Assembly (NCBI RefSeq): GCF_004323635.1
Contig: NZ_CP036515.1
Coordinates: 2,667,501-2,731,500 of the forward strand
Direction: 5' to 3'
From: Lichenihabitans psoromatis
GTDB lineage: Bacteria; Pseudomonadota; Alphaproteobacteria; Rhizobiales; Beijerinckiaceae
DNA length: 64,000 bases
A program made the translations under genes and the position numbers. This document shows, one piece after another, positions 15,756 to 24,744 of the stretch (within the stretch, counting starts at the first letter, position 1; the number at the start of each line of letters is the position of its first letter). A model generated the notes under the pieces. The model worked only from the letters and a program-made list of their open reading frames with translations. It was not told the origin of the DNA and made no database searches.

Positions 15756-17903
15756 CTAGGTCCACATGCCGCGCAGGCGTGCGCCGACGTCGATCCGAAC
15801 GCTCTGCCGTCCGCTCGTCTCGCGTTCAGGCTGTTGGCTCGCGCGGGGCCATGTGCCGAGCGCAAACAGCGGCAGAAGCGATGAGGGGAGAAAGCGGGTC
15901 CGTGCCGCATAGACGTGCCGATCGCCCATCGCTGATTGCCCGTGGGTGAAGAACCGCTGCGGAACGAGCAGATGCAGGTCGTCCTTCGCCCGTGTCATCG
16001 CGACATACAGCAGGCGGCGCTCTTCCTCGATCTCATCCTGGGTGCCCGTGCCGAGATCCGACGGTATGCAGCCATCGACCACGTTCAACACGAAGACCGA
16101 TCGCCATTCCTGACCCTTAGCCGAATGAATAGTCGACAGAATAAGATAATCCTCGTCGCGCAGGGGAACCCCAGCCTGATCGCTCGTGGCGTCCGGTGGA
16201 TCGAGCGTCAGTTCGGTCAGAAACCGCTCGCGAGACGGATAACCGGCAGCGATCTGCTCCAGTTGCAACAGGTCCGCCTGGCGCATCGCCGCATCATCGT
16301 GCATGCGCTCGAGATGCGGCACGTACCAAAGCCGTGCGAGCTCGATCTCGGCCGGCCAGCCGGGCTGGCCAGAACGTATCAGGCCGACGACATGCAGGAA
16401 TTCCGTCCAGTCCGGCCCGGCACGCGGTGGGGCGGGAGCCTCGCGGAGCGCTGTGTCGATGTCGGCCGCATCGGCGAGCCGATCGAGCACGCGTTGAGCC
16501 GCGCCGGGCCCGACACCCGGCATCAACTGCAGGACACGGAAGCCGGCCACCCGATCACGCGGGTTTTCGATCCAGCGGAGTAAGGCCAGCATGTCCTTAA
16601 CGTGTGCCGCATCCAGGAACTTGAGGCCGCCGAATTTCACAAATGGAATGTTGCGGCGGACGAGCTCGACCTCGAGCGGGCCGCTGTGATGTGAAGTTCG
16701 GAACAGCACGGCTTGCTGTTTCAGCGCGATACCGCCTTCGCGATTTTCGAGCACGCGCTCGACCACATATTGCGCCTGTCCGGATTCGTCGCGGACTGTG
16801 ACGAGATGCGGCTTTTCGGTCGAGGCGCGCTCCGTCCAGAGGTTTTTCGTGAAACGCTCCGCCGCAAGGCTGATAGCCGCGTTGGCGGCCGCGAGGATGG
16901 GCTGTGTCGATCGATAATTCCGATCGAGCGTGATGACACGGGCCGGGGGCGAAAACCGAGCCGGAAAGTCGAGGATATTCCGCACGGTCGCGGCGCGGAA
17001 CGAATAGATCGATTGGGCGTCGTCGCCCACGACCGTCAATCCCTGGCCATCCGGCTTCAGGCCGAGCAGGATCGAGGCTTGTAGGCAATTGGTGTCCTGA
17101 TATTCGTCGATCAGCACATGATCGAACCGCTCGCCCATGTCGGCCGCCAGTGTCGCATCGGCGACAGCCTGGGCCCAGCACAGCAGCAGATCATCGTAGT
17201 CCAGGACATTCTGGTGTTGTTTGGCGTCCACGAACGCGCCGAACAGGTCGCGCAATTCACGGCTCCAGCCGGAACACCAGGGGAACGTCCGCCGCAGCAC
17301 CTCGTCGAGGGGCATCTCGGCATTCACGACCCGCGAGTAGATGGCGAGGCAGGTGCCTTTGGTCGGAAAACGCTTTGCGGTTTTCGAAAATCCGAGCTCG
17401 TGGCGGACGAGGTTCATCAGGTCGGCCGAATCCTCCCGATCATGGATCGTGAACGCCGGATCGAGTCCAAGTTGATCGGCGTAGAGGCGAAGCAGGCGGG
17501 CGCCGATGCCGTGGAAGGTACCGGCCCAGGTCAGGGCATCGGTCATGATGCTGGCATCTCGGCCCATCACCTCGGCCGAGAGTCGCTCGACCCGCTTCCG
17601 CATCTCGGAGGCGGCGCGGCGCGAGAAGGTGAGCAGCAGGATGCGACGCGGGTCTGCGCCATTGACGATGAGATGCGCGACCCGATGCGCGAGCGTATTG
17701 GTTTTGCCCGACCCCGCCCCGGCGATGACCAGCAAAGGCGCGGTCTCGGCCGCGCGACCGACGCCATATTCGACGGCGAGCCGCTGTTCGGCGTTGAGCT
17801 TGGCCAGATAGGCGGCAGACACGGGCGATTCGGCCTCCTCGACACTGGAGTGAGGAGACAGGTTTCCTGTTTTGTTCGCAAGCCCCGAACGGCGTCGAGA
17901 CAC
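15756..17903 (-). CDS. ATP-dependent DNA helicase, UvrD/Rep superfamily I
   Basis: 715 residues from a GTG start. Helicase motifs appear in order: motif I AGAGSGKTNTLA, Ia LLTFSRRAASEM, II VLIDEYQDTN, III VVGDDAQSIYSFRAA, IV LDRNYRSTQPI, V LSTIHSAKGQEW, VI VAMTRAKDDLHLL. This unwinds DNA 3'-5' and acts in repair or restart. Its last codons overlap a possible GTG start of dinB. A second, larger UvrD is likely elsewhere in the genome; this shorter form is common in rhizobia. Divergent from ftsK with a 151-base gap. Confidence 0.9.
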   Translation of the reverse strand: MSRRRSGLANKTGNLSPHSSVEEAESPVSAAYLAKLNAEQRLAVEYGVGRAAETAPLLVIAGAGSGKTNTLAHRVAHLIVNGADPRRILLLTFSRRAASEMRKRVERLSAEVMGRDASIMTDALTWAGTFHGIGARLLRLYADQLGLDPAFTIHDREDSADLMNLVRHELGFSKTAKRFPTKGTCLAIYSRVVNAEMPLDEVLRRTFPWCSGWSRELRDLFGAFVDAKQHQNVLDYDDLLLCWAQAVADATLAADMGERFDHVLIDEYQDTNCLQASILLGLKPDGQGLTVVGDDAQSIYSFRAATVRNILDFPARFSPPARVITLDRNYRSTQPILAAANAAISLAAERFTKNLWTERASTEKPHLVTVRDESGQAQYVVERVLENREGGIALKQQAVLFRTSHHSGPLEVELVRRNIPFVKFGGLKFLDAAHVKDMLALLRWIENPRDRVAGFRVLQLMPGVGPGAAQRVLDRLADAADIDTALREAPAPPRAGPDWTEFLHVVGLIRSGQPGWPAEIELARLWYVPHLERMHDDAAMRQADLLQLEQIAAGYPSRERFLTELTLDPPDATSDQAGVPLRDEDYLILSTIHSAKGQEWRSVFVLNVVDGCIPSDLGTGTQDEIEEERRLLYVAMTRAKDDLHLLVPQRFFTHGQSAMGDRHVYAARTRFLPSSLLPLFALGTWPRASQQPERETSGRQSVRIDVGARLRGMWT

Positions 17904-18054
17904 GTCGGTTCAGCCGAAGTGGATTTTGTCGCGTGACGCAAAGGAGAGTCGCCAAGCCGAGCGCGTGGACGCGCCTCACCTGTCCCGACCAAAATGCCCG
18001 CTTGTGGGATGGGCGACGCGGGGCTCTCTAAGGAGCTGTTAAGGTCAACAATTC

Positions 18055-20817
18055 ATGGTGAGTCATCGCCGGTCGCCGGTTTTCGATGTCTCCCATGCAG
18101 CCTTTCTCATGCATCCTCCGAAAGATATGATCATGCCTCCCGTGGATCAGGGGACCGGTCGCTCGACCGTCAATTCGACGGCGTCGGCGCGGGATATGGC
18201 CGATTGGCAGGCGCTCTACACCGCCATGCTCGGCCACATCACCGGCAATGTCGAAACCTGGTTGCAGAACTACCTGGCGCAAATGATGGCGGCGGGGCAA
18301 TCACCCGCCGACCAGCTTCGCGCCGCGCCCGCCGTCCCCTCCGGCGCTACCACCTCTGAGAACCCCGATCTGCGGTTTGTCATCCCGCCGTGGCTGGAGC
18401 CCTTCAAAGACCCGACGAATGTGCGGTTCACCCGAACGCCCGACCATATCCTCATGCAAGAGAGAGGGATGTGGGCACAGGTCGGCCCTCTCAAAGACGA
18501 TGAGGTCGTCAACCTGCAGCAAGCGCGTGAGGATCGCGACAGGCGAGATGAGGCGTCTGCGCCGATTGCGGCCGTCACCTCCTCGTTTGACCGAAGCCCT
18601 TACGTGCTGCCGCCCAACGTTCGCAATACGCGGACCCCGGATCGCATTTTGTCACGGATCGAGCCGGAAGTTGCCGCAGATGCGCCTTCGACAATTTCGC
18701 CGAACGCCACGGCACAGGACGCGATCGACGGGGTGATGGCTGAGGCTTTTGAGGTCGGCCGACTGGTCGTCGCCGTGGACGACGACATCGCGGGCGTAAT
18801 GCCTGCGGTGGAAACGGATGCGACCATTTTGCCCGGCGACGCCGACCTCGACGTGGAGACGCATCTGGTTCAGCCGTGGGGCCGCGTCGTGCTGCTCGGC
18901 GCCATCGCGCTGCCGGTCATTCCTGCAGAGCAGGACAATGTCCGCGAAGCTCTCGCGGGCTTTCTGAGCGCCACTCAGGTGGTCGACGCGCCTCTGCCGC
19001 AGGAGGATTTCAATCTGGAACCGGACGCGATCGAAAGCGATGAACAGAACGGTGATGACGCCAATCTGATCGATCAGAGCTTGGCGGAAGCGCCTGCTCC
19101 CATGGCGGCCGTCGCGTCCAGCGTCGTCGAGATGATCCGCCCATCGATGCCGCCCATCAACGCCCTGCATCTGTCGATGATGGGCAATTTGCACCAGACC
19201 GCCAAACCGATCCGAGTTCGGGGTCCGCGCGGCGAATGGGTTTATGAGCACCCGCCGCTTGATCTTCTGATCGAGCCGGTGAAGTCGACCGGCATCGTGA
19301 TGACGCGCGATGCGTTGGAGCAGCATGCGCGCTTGCTCGAAGGAGTTCTCGAGGATTTCGGCATTCGCGGCGAGATCATCAACGTGCGGCCCGGTCCGGT
19401 CGTGACGCTCTACGAACTCGAACCCGCGCCGGGCATCAAATCCTCCCGCGTGGTCGGCCTTGCGGACGATATCGCTCGGTCGATGTCGGCCATTTCGGCC
19501 CGCGTCGCCGTCGTCCAGGGCCGCAACGTCATCGGCATCGAATTGCCCAACCAGCGTCGCGACACGGTCTACCTGCGCGAACTCGTGGCATCGGAGGATT
19601 TCTCGCAATCCAAGCACAAGCTTGCGATCGCGCTCGGCAAGACGATCGGCGGTGAACCCGTCATCGTTGATCTGGCCCGGATGCCGCATCTGCTCGTCGC
19701 CGGCACCACCGGCTCGGGCAAGTCCGTCGCGATCAACACCATGATCCTGTCGCTGCTCTATCGGCTGAAGCCGGAAGAGTGCCGCCTCATCATGGTCGAT
19801 CCCAAAATGCTGGAATTGTCGGTCTATGACGGCATCCCGCATCTTCTGACCCCGGTCGTGACCGATCCCAAAAAGGCCGTCGTGGCGCTGAAATGGGCCG
19901 TGCGCGAGATGGAGGATCGCTACAAGAAGATGTCCAAGGTTGGTGTCCGCAACATCGACGGGTTCAACGTCCGGGTCGCCGAGGCGAAGGCCAAGGGCGA
20001 AGTCATCACCCGCACGGTGCAGACGGGGTTCGACCGCCAGAGCGGCGAACCGATCTTCGAGCTTGAAGAGATGGATCTCACGGTCCTGCCCTATATCGTC
20101 GTCATCGTCGACGAGATGGCCGACCTGATGATGGTGGCCGGCAAGGAGATCGAAGGCGCGATCCAGCGGCTCGCCCAGATGGCGCGCGCGGCGGGCATCC
20201 ATCTCATCATGGCGACGCAGCGGCCCTCGGTCGATGTCATTACCGGCACCATCAAGGCCAATTTCCCGACCCGCATCTCCTTCCAGGTCACGTCCAAGAT
20301 CGACTCGCGCACGATCTTGGGCGAGCAGGGCGCCGAGCAACTGCTCGGGCAGGGCGACATGCTGCATATGATGGGCGGCGGGCGCATCAGCCGCGTGCAT
20401 GGCCCCTTCGTGTCCGACCATGAGGTGGAGCTCGTGGTCGCGCATCTCAAGACGCAGGGCCAGCCCGAATATCTCGACGTCACGGTCGACGATACCGAGC
20501 AGACCGCCGACGCCGTCGCGGGCGAGGAGGGCACCGAAGACGGCGCCGTGTTCGACAAAAGCGCCATGAGCGAGGATGGCAACGATCTTTACGAACAAGC
20601 CGTCAAAGTCGTGTTGCGCGACAAGAAGTGCTCGACCTCCTATATCCAACGCCGCCTCTCGGTGGGGTACAACAAGGCCGCGTCGCTCGTCGAACGGATG
20701 GAAAAGGAAGGCATCGTGGCGCCTGCCAACCATGCCGGGAAGCGCGAAATCCTGATCTACAGCCGCGACATGCGGACCATCAACATCGACCTTCCGGACG
20801 AGGCCGAGGACGCCTGA
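18055..20817 (+). CDS. ftsK: FtsK/SpoIIIE-type DNA translocase without membrane anchor
   Basis: 920 residues. The motor spans about residues 400-800, with Walker [13 protein letters not shown] (~549-560), Walker [13 protein letters not shown], and [12 protein letters not shown]. The C-terminal gamma winged helix (~840-905, [27 protein letters not shown] compressed here) reads KOPS-like DNA. The first ~390 residues lack the four membrane segments of canonical FtsK; instead they are acidic linker with two copies of an NVRxTRTPDxIL motif (about residues 122-133 and 187-198). Hyphomicrobiales often carry a second, soluble FtsK paralogue, and this fits. The start could also be ATG 18109. Confidence 0.85.
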   Translation: MVSHRRSPVFDVSHAAFLMHPPKDMIMPPVDQGTGRSTVNSTASARDMADWQALYTAMLGHITGNVETWLQNYLAQMMAAGQSPADQLRAAPAVPSGATTSENPDLRFVIPPWLEPFKDPTNVRFTRTPDHILMQERGMWAQVGPLKDDEVVNLQQAREDRDRRDEASAPIAAVTSSFDRSPYVLPPNVRNTRTPDRILSRIEPEVAADAPSTISPNATAQDAIDGVMAEAFEVGRLVVAVDDDIAGVMPAVETDATILPGDADLDVETHLVQPWGRVVLLGAIALPVIPAEQDNVREALAGFLSATQVVDAPLPQEDFNLEPDAIESDEQNGDDANLIDQSLAEAPAPMAAVASSVVEMIRPSMPPINALHLSMMGNLHQTAKPIRVRGPRGEWVYEHPPLDLLIEPVKSTGIVMTRDALEQHARLLEGVLEDFGIRGEIINVRPGPVVTLYELEPAPGIKSSRVVGLADDIARSMSAISARVAVVQGRNVIGIELPNQRRDTVYLRELVASEDFSQSKHKLAIALGKTIGGEPVIVDLARMPHLLVAGTTGSGKSVAINTMILSLLYRLKPEECRLIMVDPKMLELSVYDGIPHLLTPVVTDPKKAVVALKWAVREMEDRYKKMSKVGVRNIDGFNVRVAEAKAKGEVITRTVQTGFDRQSGEPIFELEEMDLTVLPYIVVIVDEMADLMMVAGKEIEGAIQRLAQMARAAGIHLIMATQRPSVDVITGTIKANFPTRISFQVTSKIDSRTILGEQGAEQLLGQGDMLHMMGGGRISRVHGPFVSDHEVELVVAHLKTQGQPEYLDVTVDDTEQTADAVAGEEGTEDGAVFDKSAMSEDGNDLYEQAVKVVLRDKKCSTSYIQRRLSVGYNKAASLVERMEKEGIVAPANHAGKREILIYSRDMRTINIDLPDEAEDA

Positions 20818-20939
20818 CGCATCCGCGTAATCAGCGCCGACGGCAGCCTCATGGGCGACCCGTCGGTGCCTGCCTATGCGTGAGCATGTCCGAAAAGGCC
20901 GCGCCGGATGTCCGTTAGGGGGTCCCGTGGGCCGATACT

Positions 20940-21983
20940 CTAAGCGACGTCGGAAATTCGCTGTGCCAGCGGCTGCGGGCTGGCGCTTCGCGCCAGCATG
21001 ACATTGTTGAGGAATTGCCGGGCGCTTTCGGTCCAGGTGAACCTCAGTGCGAAAGCTCGTGCCTTGTCGCGCGCCACCGTCAGGGCCTTGCGACAGGCGA
21101 GTTCCAGATTCTCGTCCAGCACCCCAACGTCACTCTCTCCGATCACGTCGTTCGGGCCGGGCACCGGATACGCCGCGACCGGAAGACCGCTCGCCAGCGC
21201 TTCGAGCAGCACGATCCCAAACGTGTCGGTGCGGCTCGGAAAGACGAAGACGTCGGCGCTCGCGTAGATCGCCGCAAGCGCCTCGCCGGTCTGCATGCCG
21301 AGAAATGTGACATCGGGGAAGCGCGCCTGCAGATCCTCCCGCGCCGGACCATCGCCGACGACAACCTTCGAGCCGGGCAGGTCGAGCGACAGGAACGCCT
21401 CGACGTTCTTTTCGACAGCGACACGGCCAACCGAGAGAAAGATCGGGCGCGGCAGGTCGAGAACGGACATGGCGCGTGGCTTGAACATGTCTTGGTCGAC
21501 GCCGCGCGACCAGCGCATCAGGTTGCGGAAGCCATTGGCGGTCAATTCACGCTCGATACTGCCGGTCGACACCATGGTTCCGGCGCTGCCGTTATGAAAC
21601 CAGCGCAAAGCCGCAAATGTCAGACGCTTCGGAATCGGAGCACGCGCCGCGATATAGTCGGGAAATTGCGTGTGGTAGCTGGTGGTGAAGACCAGCCCGG
21701 CCCGGCGGCAATAGTGACGGGTCGCGAGGCCAATCGGGCCTTCGGTCGCAATATGAATATGGTCTGGTTTCAGATCTGCCATCCGCCGTGCCACGGCAGG
21801 CGACGTCGCGAAGGCCAACTGAATGTCGGGATAGGTCGGCATGCTGACCGAGGCAAAGCCCTCCGGCGTCAGGAACTCGACCTCGGCACCGAGCGGACGC
21901 GCCGCTTTTGCCATCGCTTCGATCGACCGTACCACGCCATTGACCTGCGGATGCCAAGCATCGGTCGCAATAACGATCCGCAT
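20940..21983 (-). CDS. Glycosyltransferase family 4 protein
   Basis: 347 residues, GT-B fold. N-terminal ATDAWHPQVNGVVRS is typical of GT4 lipid or sugar glycosyltransferases (mannosyl- or diacylglycerol glycosyltransferases, SqdX-like). The C-terminal E-x7-E region is PSRTDTFGIVLLEAL. ATG overlaps the stop of the upstream phosphoesterase by one base (TGATG), a sign of coupled translation. Likely cytoplasmic face, adding a sugar to a membrane lipid; acceptor unknown. Confidence 0.85.
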   Translation of the reverse strand: MRIVIATDAWHPQVNGVVRSIEAMAKAARPLGAEVEFLTPEGFASVSMPTYPDIQLAFATSPAVARRMADLKPDHIHIATEGPIGLATRHYCRRAGLVFTTSYHTQFPDYIAARAPIPKRLTFAALRWFHNGSAGTMVSTGSIERELTANGFRNLMRWSRGVDQDMFKPRAMSVLDLPRPIFLSVGRVAVEKNVEAFLSLDLPGSKVVVGDGPAREDLQARFPDVTFLGMQTGEALAAIYASADVFVFPSRTDTFGIVLLEALASGLPVAAYPVPGPNDVIGESDVGVLDENLELACRKALTVARDKARAFALRFTWTESARQFLNNVMLARSASPQPLAQRISDVA

Positions 21984-22801
21984 CAGGCTGCGACTTTCGC
22001 CTGTCCCAGATCATCAACGTCGGCAGGCTCGGCTTCCATGCTCGGACCCAGCATCAACCAGCGGATGATCTCGAAACTGCCGTCGTAATGCTCGACCACC
22101 ACCGAGCAGGATTCAACGAAGTCGCCGGTGTTGATGTAGGTGATGCCGTTGATCTCTCGGATGACGGCATGATGGATGTGGCCGCAGATCACGCCATCGA
22201 CATTGTGTTTCAGCGCCTGCTCGGCGAGTGCCGTCTCGAACGATCCAATGAAGTTGACGGCGTTTTTCACCTTGAGCTTGGCCCAGGCCGAGAAGGACCA
22301 ATATGGAAAGCCGAGACGTCGCCGCACGATGTTGAAATAGGTGTTGGTCTTCAGCGCCGCCTCATAGGCCCAGTCGCCCAGAAGCGCGAGCCAGCGGGCA
22401 TGTCTGACCACGATATCAAAGTCGTCGCCATGGGTGACGAGGAAGCGCCGACCGTCCGCCGTCACATGGGTGGTGTCGCGCATGATCTCGACGCCGCCGA
22501 AATTATAGCCGACATATTCGCGGGCGAATTCATCGTGGTTGCCAGGGATGTAGACCATGCGGGCGCCCTTGCGGACCTTCCGCAGCAGCTTCTGCAAAAT
22601 GTCATTGTGAAGCTGTGGCCAATACCACCCACTCCGCAGCCGCCAGCCGTCAATGATGTCACCGACGAGATAGATCGTGTCGGCGTCGTGCCGCTTGAGA
22701 AAGTCGAGCAAGAGCCCGGCCTGACATCCCTTGGTTCCAAGGTGCAGGTCCGAAATGAAAAGCGATCGAAAATGTCGAATGTCTTGGGTCATCGCCGTCA
22801 T
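21983..22801 (-). CDS. Metallophosphoesterase, LpxH-like (UDP-2,3-diacylglucosamine diphosphatase family)
   Basis: 272 residues from ATG 22801; the open frame continues upstream but without homology. Calcineurin-like motifs: ISDLHLG (D, H), GDIIDGWRL (GD), GNHDE (NHD), VTHGDDFD, and GHIHHAVI. The GDxxDxW pattern and YIPGNHDEFAREY are typical of LpxH and relatives. It may act in lipid A synthesis or on another nucleotide-lipid. Coupled to the glycosyltransferase by TGATG, so the two probably act on one lipid pathway. Confidence 0.82.
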   Translation of the reverse strand: MTAMTQDIRHFRSLFISDLHLGTKGCQAGLLLDFLKRHDADTIYLVGDIIDGWRLRSGWYWPQLHNDILQKLLRKVRKGARMVYIPGNHDEFAREYVGYNFGGVEIMRDTTHVTADGRRFLVTHGDDFDIVVRHARWLALLGDWAYEAALKTNTYFNIVRRRLGFPYWSFSAWAKLKVKNAVNFIGSFETALAEQALKHNVDGVICGHIHHAVIREINGITYINTGDFVESCSVVVEHYDGSFEIIRWLMLGPSMEAEPADVDDLGQAKVAA

Positions 22802-22995
22802 CCAGCCAAAATCCCTGATTGGTATCTCATGTCCCCAGCGGCATGGCACTGATGTGACATTGCCCCGAAATTGAAGCTTCGGCACCGCTGCGGTGCGGGA
22901 TAAGCCCAAAATCCTGTCCAGAGCGCCAATTTGGCAACGAGGCGACGGGTGGGCCAGACCAGAGACCGACGTCGTTGAACCGGAATGATTCAAAG

Positions 22996-23025
22996 TTTCG
23001 TTCGATAATCCAAACGAAATCGTTT
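22996..23025. promoter_or_regulatory. Palindromic operator candidate upstream of the XRE-cupin regulator
   Basis: AAACGA-AA-TCGTTT (23012-23025) is a perfect inverted repeat. Its left arm AACGAAA (23013-23019) also pairs with TTTCGTT at 22996-23002, making nested palindromes in an AT-rich intergenic stretch. It sits in the divergent region between the phosphoesterase and the regulator, a typical place for an autoregulated operator. Binding is inferred. Confidence 0.5.
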
Positions 23026-23103
23026 AGAATGGCAAACGGCTGCGAAGGCTGGACGGGTCAAAGCTTGGGCTTGTCCGACGATCAACTTGCAGGTGCGTTT
23101 CCG

Positions 23104-23721
23104 ATGGGCGTCGAAGGACGGGACAAAGCGAAAGCTCTCGAGGCGGGCGCCATCGCAGTTTCAGGCCAACTCGGGAAGACGGTTCAGCGTCTCCGCAAAG
23201 CCTACAACTTGTCGTTGTCCGAGCTGTCCGAACAATCCGGCGTCGCCAAATCCATCATCAGTCAGATCGAGCGTAACGAGACCAACCCAACTCTCGCGAC
23301 CATCTGGCGACTCGCGCAGGCTCTCGACATTTCGATCGACCGGGTGCTGCAGGCGGCCGAGGATGAGCCCTTCGTCGAAAAATCGAGCCGAGGCGACACG
23401 CCGATGCTTGTTTCGGACGATGGCCGGTGTCGGTTGGCCATCATCGGCTGGATCAAGACGGTTGAATGGCTGCAATGGTATGATTTTTCAGCCGATCCGG
23501 GCGGCATGCTGGATTCGGAGGCGCATCAGCGCGGCTCGATCGAATGTCTATCTGTTATCGAGGGCGAGTTGGAGGTTGAAGTCGCGGGCGCGACCGATCG
23601 CGTTCGCGCTGGCGAGACGCTTCGCTACCGGTGCGACCGTCCGCACACGATTCGCAATCGATCGGGCGAGTTCGCGCGCGCCACAATGGTTTGTATTCTG
23701 AAGGCGGCCGTCATGGAATAG
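23104..23721 (+). CDS. XRE-family transcriptional regulator with C-terminal cupin
   Basis: 205 residues from ATG 23104. The helix-turn-helix is at residues ~26-80 (LRKAYNLSLSELSEQSGVAKS and ISQIERNETNPTLATIWRLA), and a cupin sensor domain fills ~115-205 (ECLSVIEGELEVEV, RAGETLRYRCDRPHTIRN). An ATG at 23029 and a further start at 22975 are in frame, but the palindrome at 23012-23025 would then overlap or abut the coding start. HTH-cupin proteins sense small ligands and often control amino-acid or amine catabolism. Target unknown; the gene downstream is convergent. Confidence 0.85.
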   Translation: MGVEGRDKAKALEAGAIAVSGQLGKTVQRLRKAYNLSLSELSEQSGVAKSIISQIERNETNPTLATIWRLAQALDISIDRVLQAAEDEPFVEKSSRGDTPMLVSDDGRCRLAIIGWIKTVEWLQWYDFSADPGGMLDSEAHQRGSIECLSVIEGELEVEVAGATDRVRAGETLRYRCDRPHTIRNRSGEFARATMVCILKAAVME

Positions 23722-23741
23722 GGCGGCTCGACGCCGCTGGC

Positions 23742-24725
23742 CTAGCCCCAGAGCTCCGCGCTCGGCGGATAAACCATCGACCCGTCATAGACCAGTCCAT
23801 GCGGCCGATCCTCAGCCAGGAGCAGCGGCCCGTCGAGGTCGACGAAGCGTGCGCGTGGCGCGAGCAGCATCGCGGGCGCCATGGCGAGCGATGTTCCGAC
23901 CATACACCCGACGAACAGTCCGAAGCCAAGCCGCTCACCCTCGTCGGCCAGAGCCAAAGCCTCGGTCAAGCCGCCCGTCTTGTCGAGTTTGATGTTGATC
24001 ACATCATACCGGTCGACGAGGGCCGCCAAGCCGTTTCGGTCATGAACACTTTCATCGGCGCAAACCGGAACCGGGCGCGTCATGCGGGCGAGAGCGCCAT
24101 CCTGACCTGCTGGCAAGGGCTGTTCGACGAGCGCGACATGGGCCGCAACACAGGCCGCGAAGTTGCGATCAAGGTCGTCTTCGCGCCACGCCTCGTTGGC
24201 ATCGACGATCAACTCCGCATCCGGTGCCGCCGCCCGCACCGCCGCAATCCGGTCCGGGTCTCCAGCGCCCCCAAGTTTGAGCTTCAGCAACGGGCGTTCT
24301 GCGGCCGCGCGCGCCGCATCGGCCATGCTGTCCGGCGTCCCGAGCGATAGGGTGTAGGCCGTGGTGGCCGGGCCGATCCGATGCAGACCGGCCAGTGTTT
24401 CGGCCCGGAGACCCAGGCGCTTGGCCTCGAGATCCCACAGCGCGCAATCCACCGCGTTACGCGCCGCTCCGGCAGGCAGCATGCTCTGCAACGCCTCCCG
24501 ATCGGCGCCGTTTTCGATCGCGTTCCGGAGGCTTGCGATCTGCGCCAAGACGCTATCGACCGTCTCGCCATAGCGTCCGTAGGGCACACATTCGCCCCGG
24601 CCGCGATGCTCCCCCTGCTGAATAGTGGCTACCACGACCGTGCTGACGGTCTTGGCGCCCCGCGCGATCACGAATGGCGCCGCGAGCCGAAAGGTCTCGA
24701 TCGCGGCGGTCAGTGTTCGCATCAT
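23742..24725 (-). CDS. Dipeptide epimerase (L-Ala-D/L-Glu epimerase, enolase superfamily)
   Basis: 327 residues from ATG 24725. The acid/base LKLKLGG (KxK) motif is on the barrel's second strand, metal ligands are in IVDANEAW, LVEQPLP and CADESVH, and the opposing lysine is in INIKLDKTGG. This is the muconate-lactonising subgroup pattern of AE epimerases, which convert L-Ala-D-Glu from murein to L-Ala-L-Glu for recycling. It starts 19 bases after the giant coiled-coil gene on the same strand, so the two are probably in one transcript. Confidence 0.85.
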   Translation of the reverse strand: MMRTLTAAIETFRLAAPFVIARGAKTVSTVVVATIQQGEHRGRGECVPYGRYGETVDSVLAQIASLRNAIENGADREALQSMLPAGAARNAVDCALWDLEAKRLGLRAETLAGLHRIGPATTAYTLSLGTPDSMADAARAAAERPLLKLKLGGAGDPDRIAAVRAAAPDAELIVDANEAWREDDLDRNFAACVAAHVALVEQPLPAGQDGALARMTRPVPVCADESVHDRNGLAALVDRYDVINIKLDKTGGLTEALALADEGERLGFGLFVGCMVGTSLAMAPAMLLAPRARFVDLDGPLLLAEDRPHGLVYDGSMVYPPSAELWG

Positions 24726-24744
24726 GGACGGAGGCTCCTCGACG

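Noticed and set aside
17904..18054. LexA/SOS box before uvrD and dinB
   Set aside because: Only GTTC and GAAC as separate, wrongly spaced half-sites; the alphaproteobacterial GTTC-N7-GTTC direct repeat is absent.
18652..20733. Long minus-strand frame opposite ftsK
   Set aside because: No domains, His/Asp-rich antisense composition; ftsK on the other strand is unambiguous.
20818..20939. CCGACGG/CCGTCGG hairpin as terminator of ftsK and the glycosyltransferase gene
   Set aside because: Stem of 7 bp with a long loop and no T-tract; could be chance in a high-GC gap.
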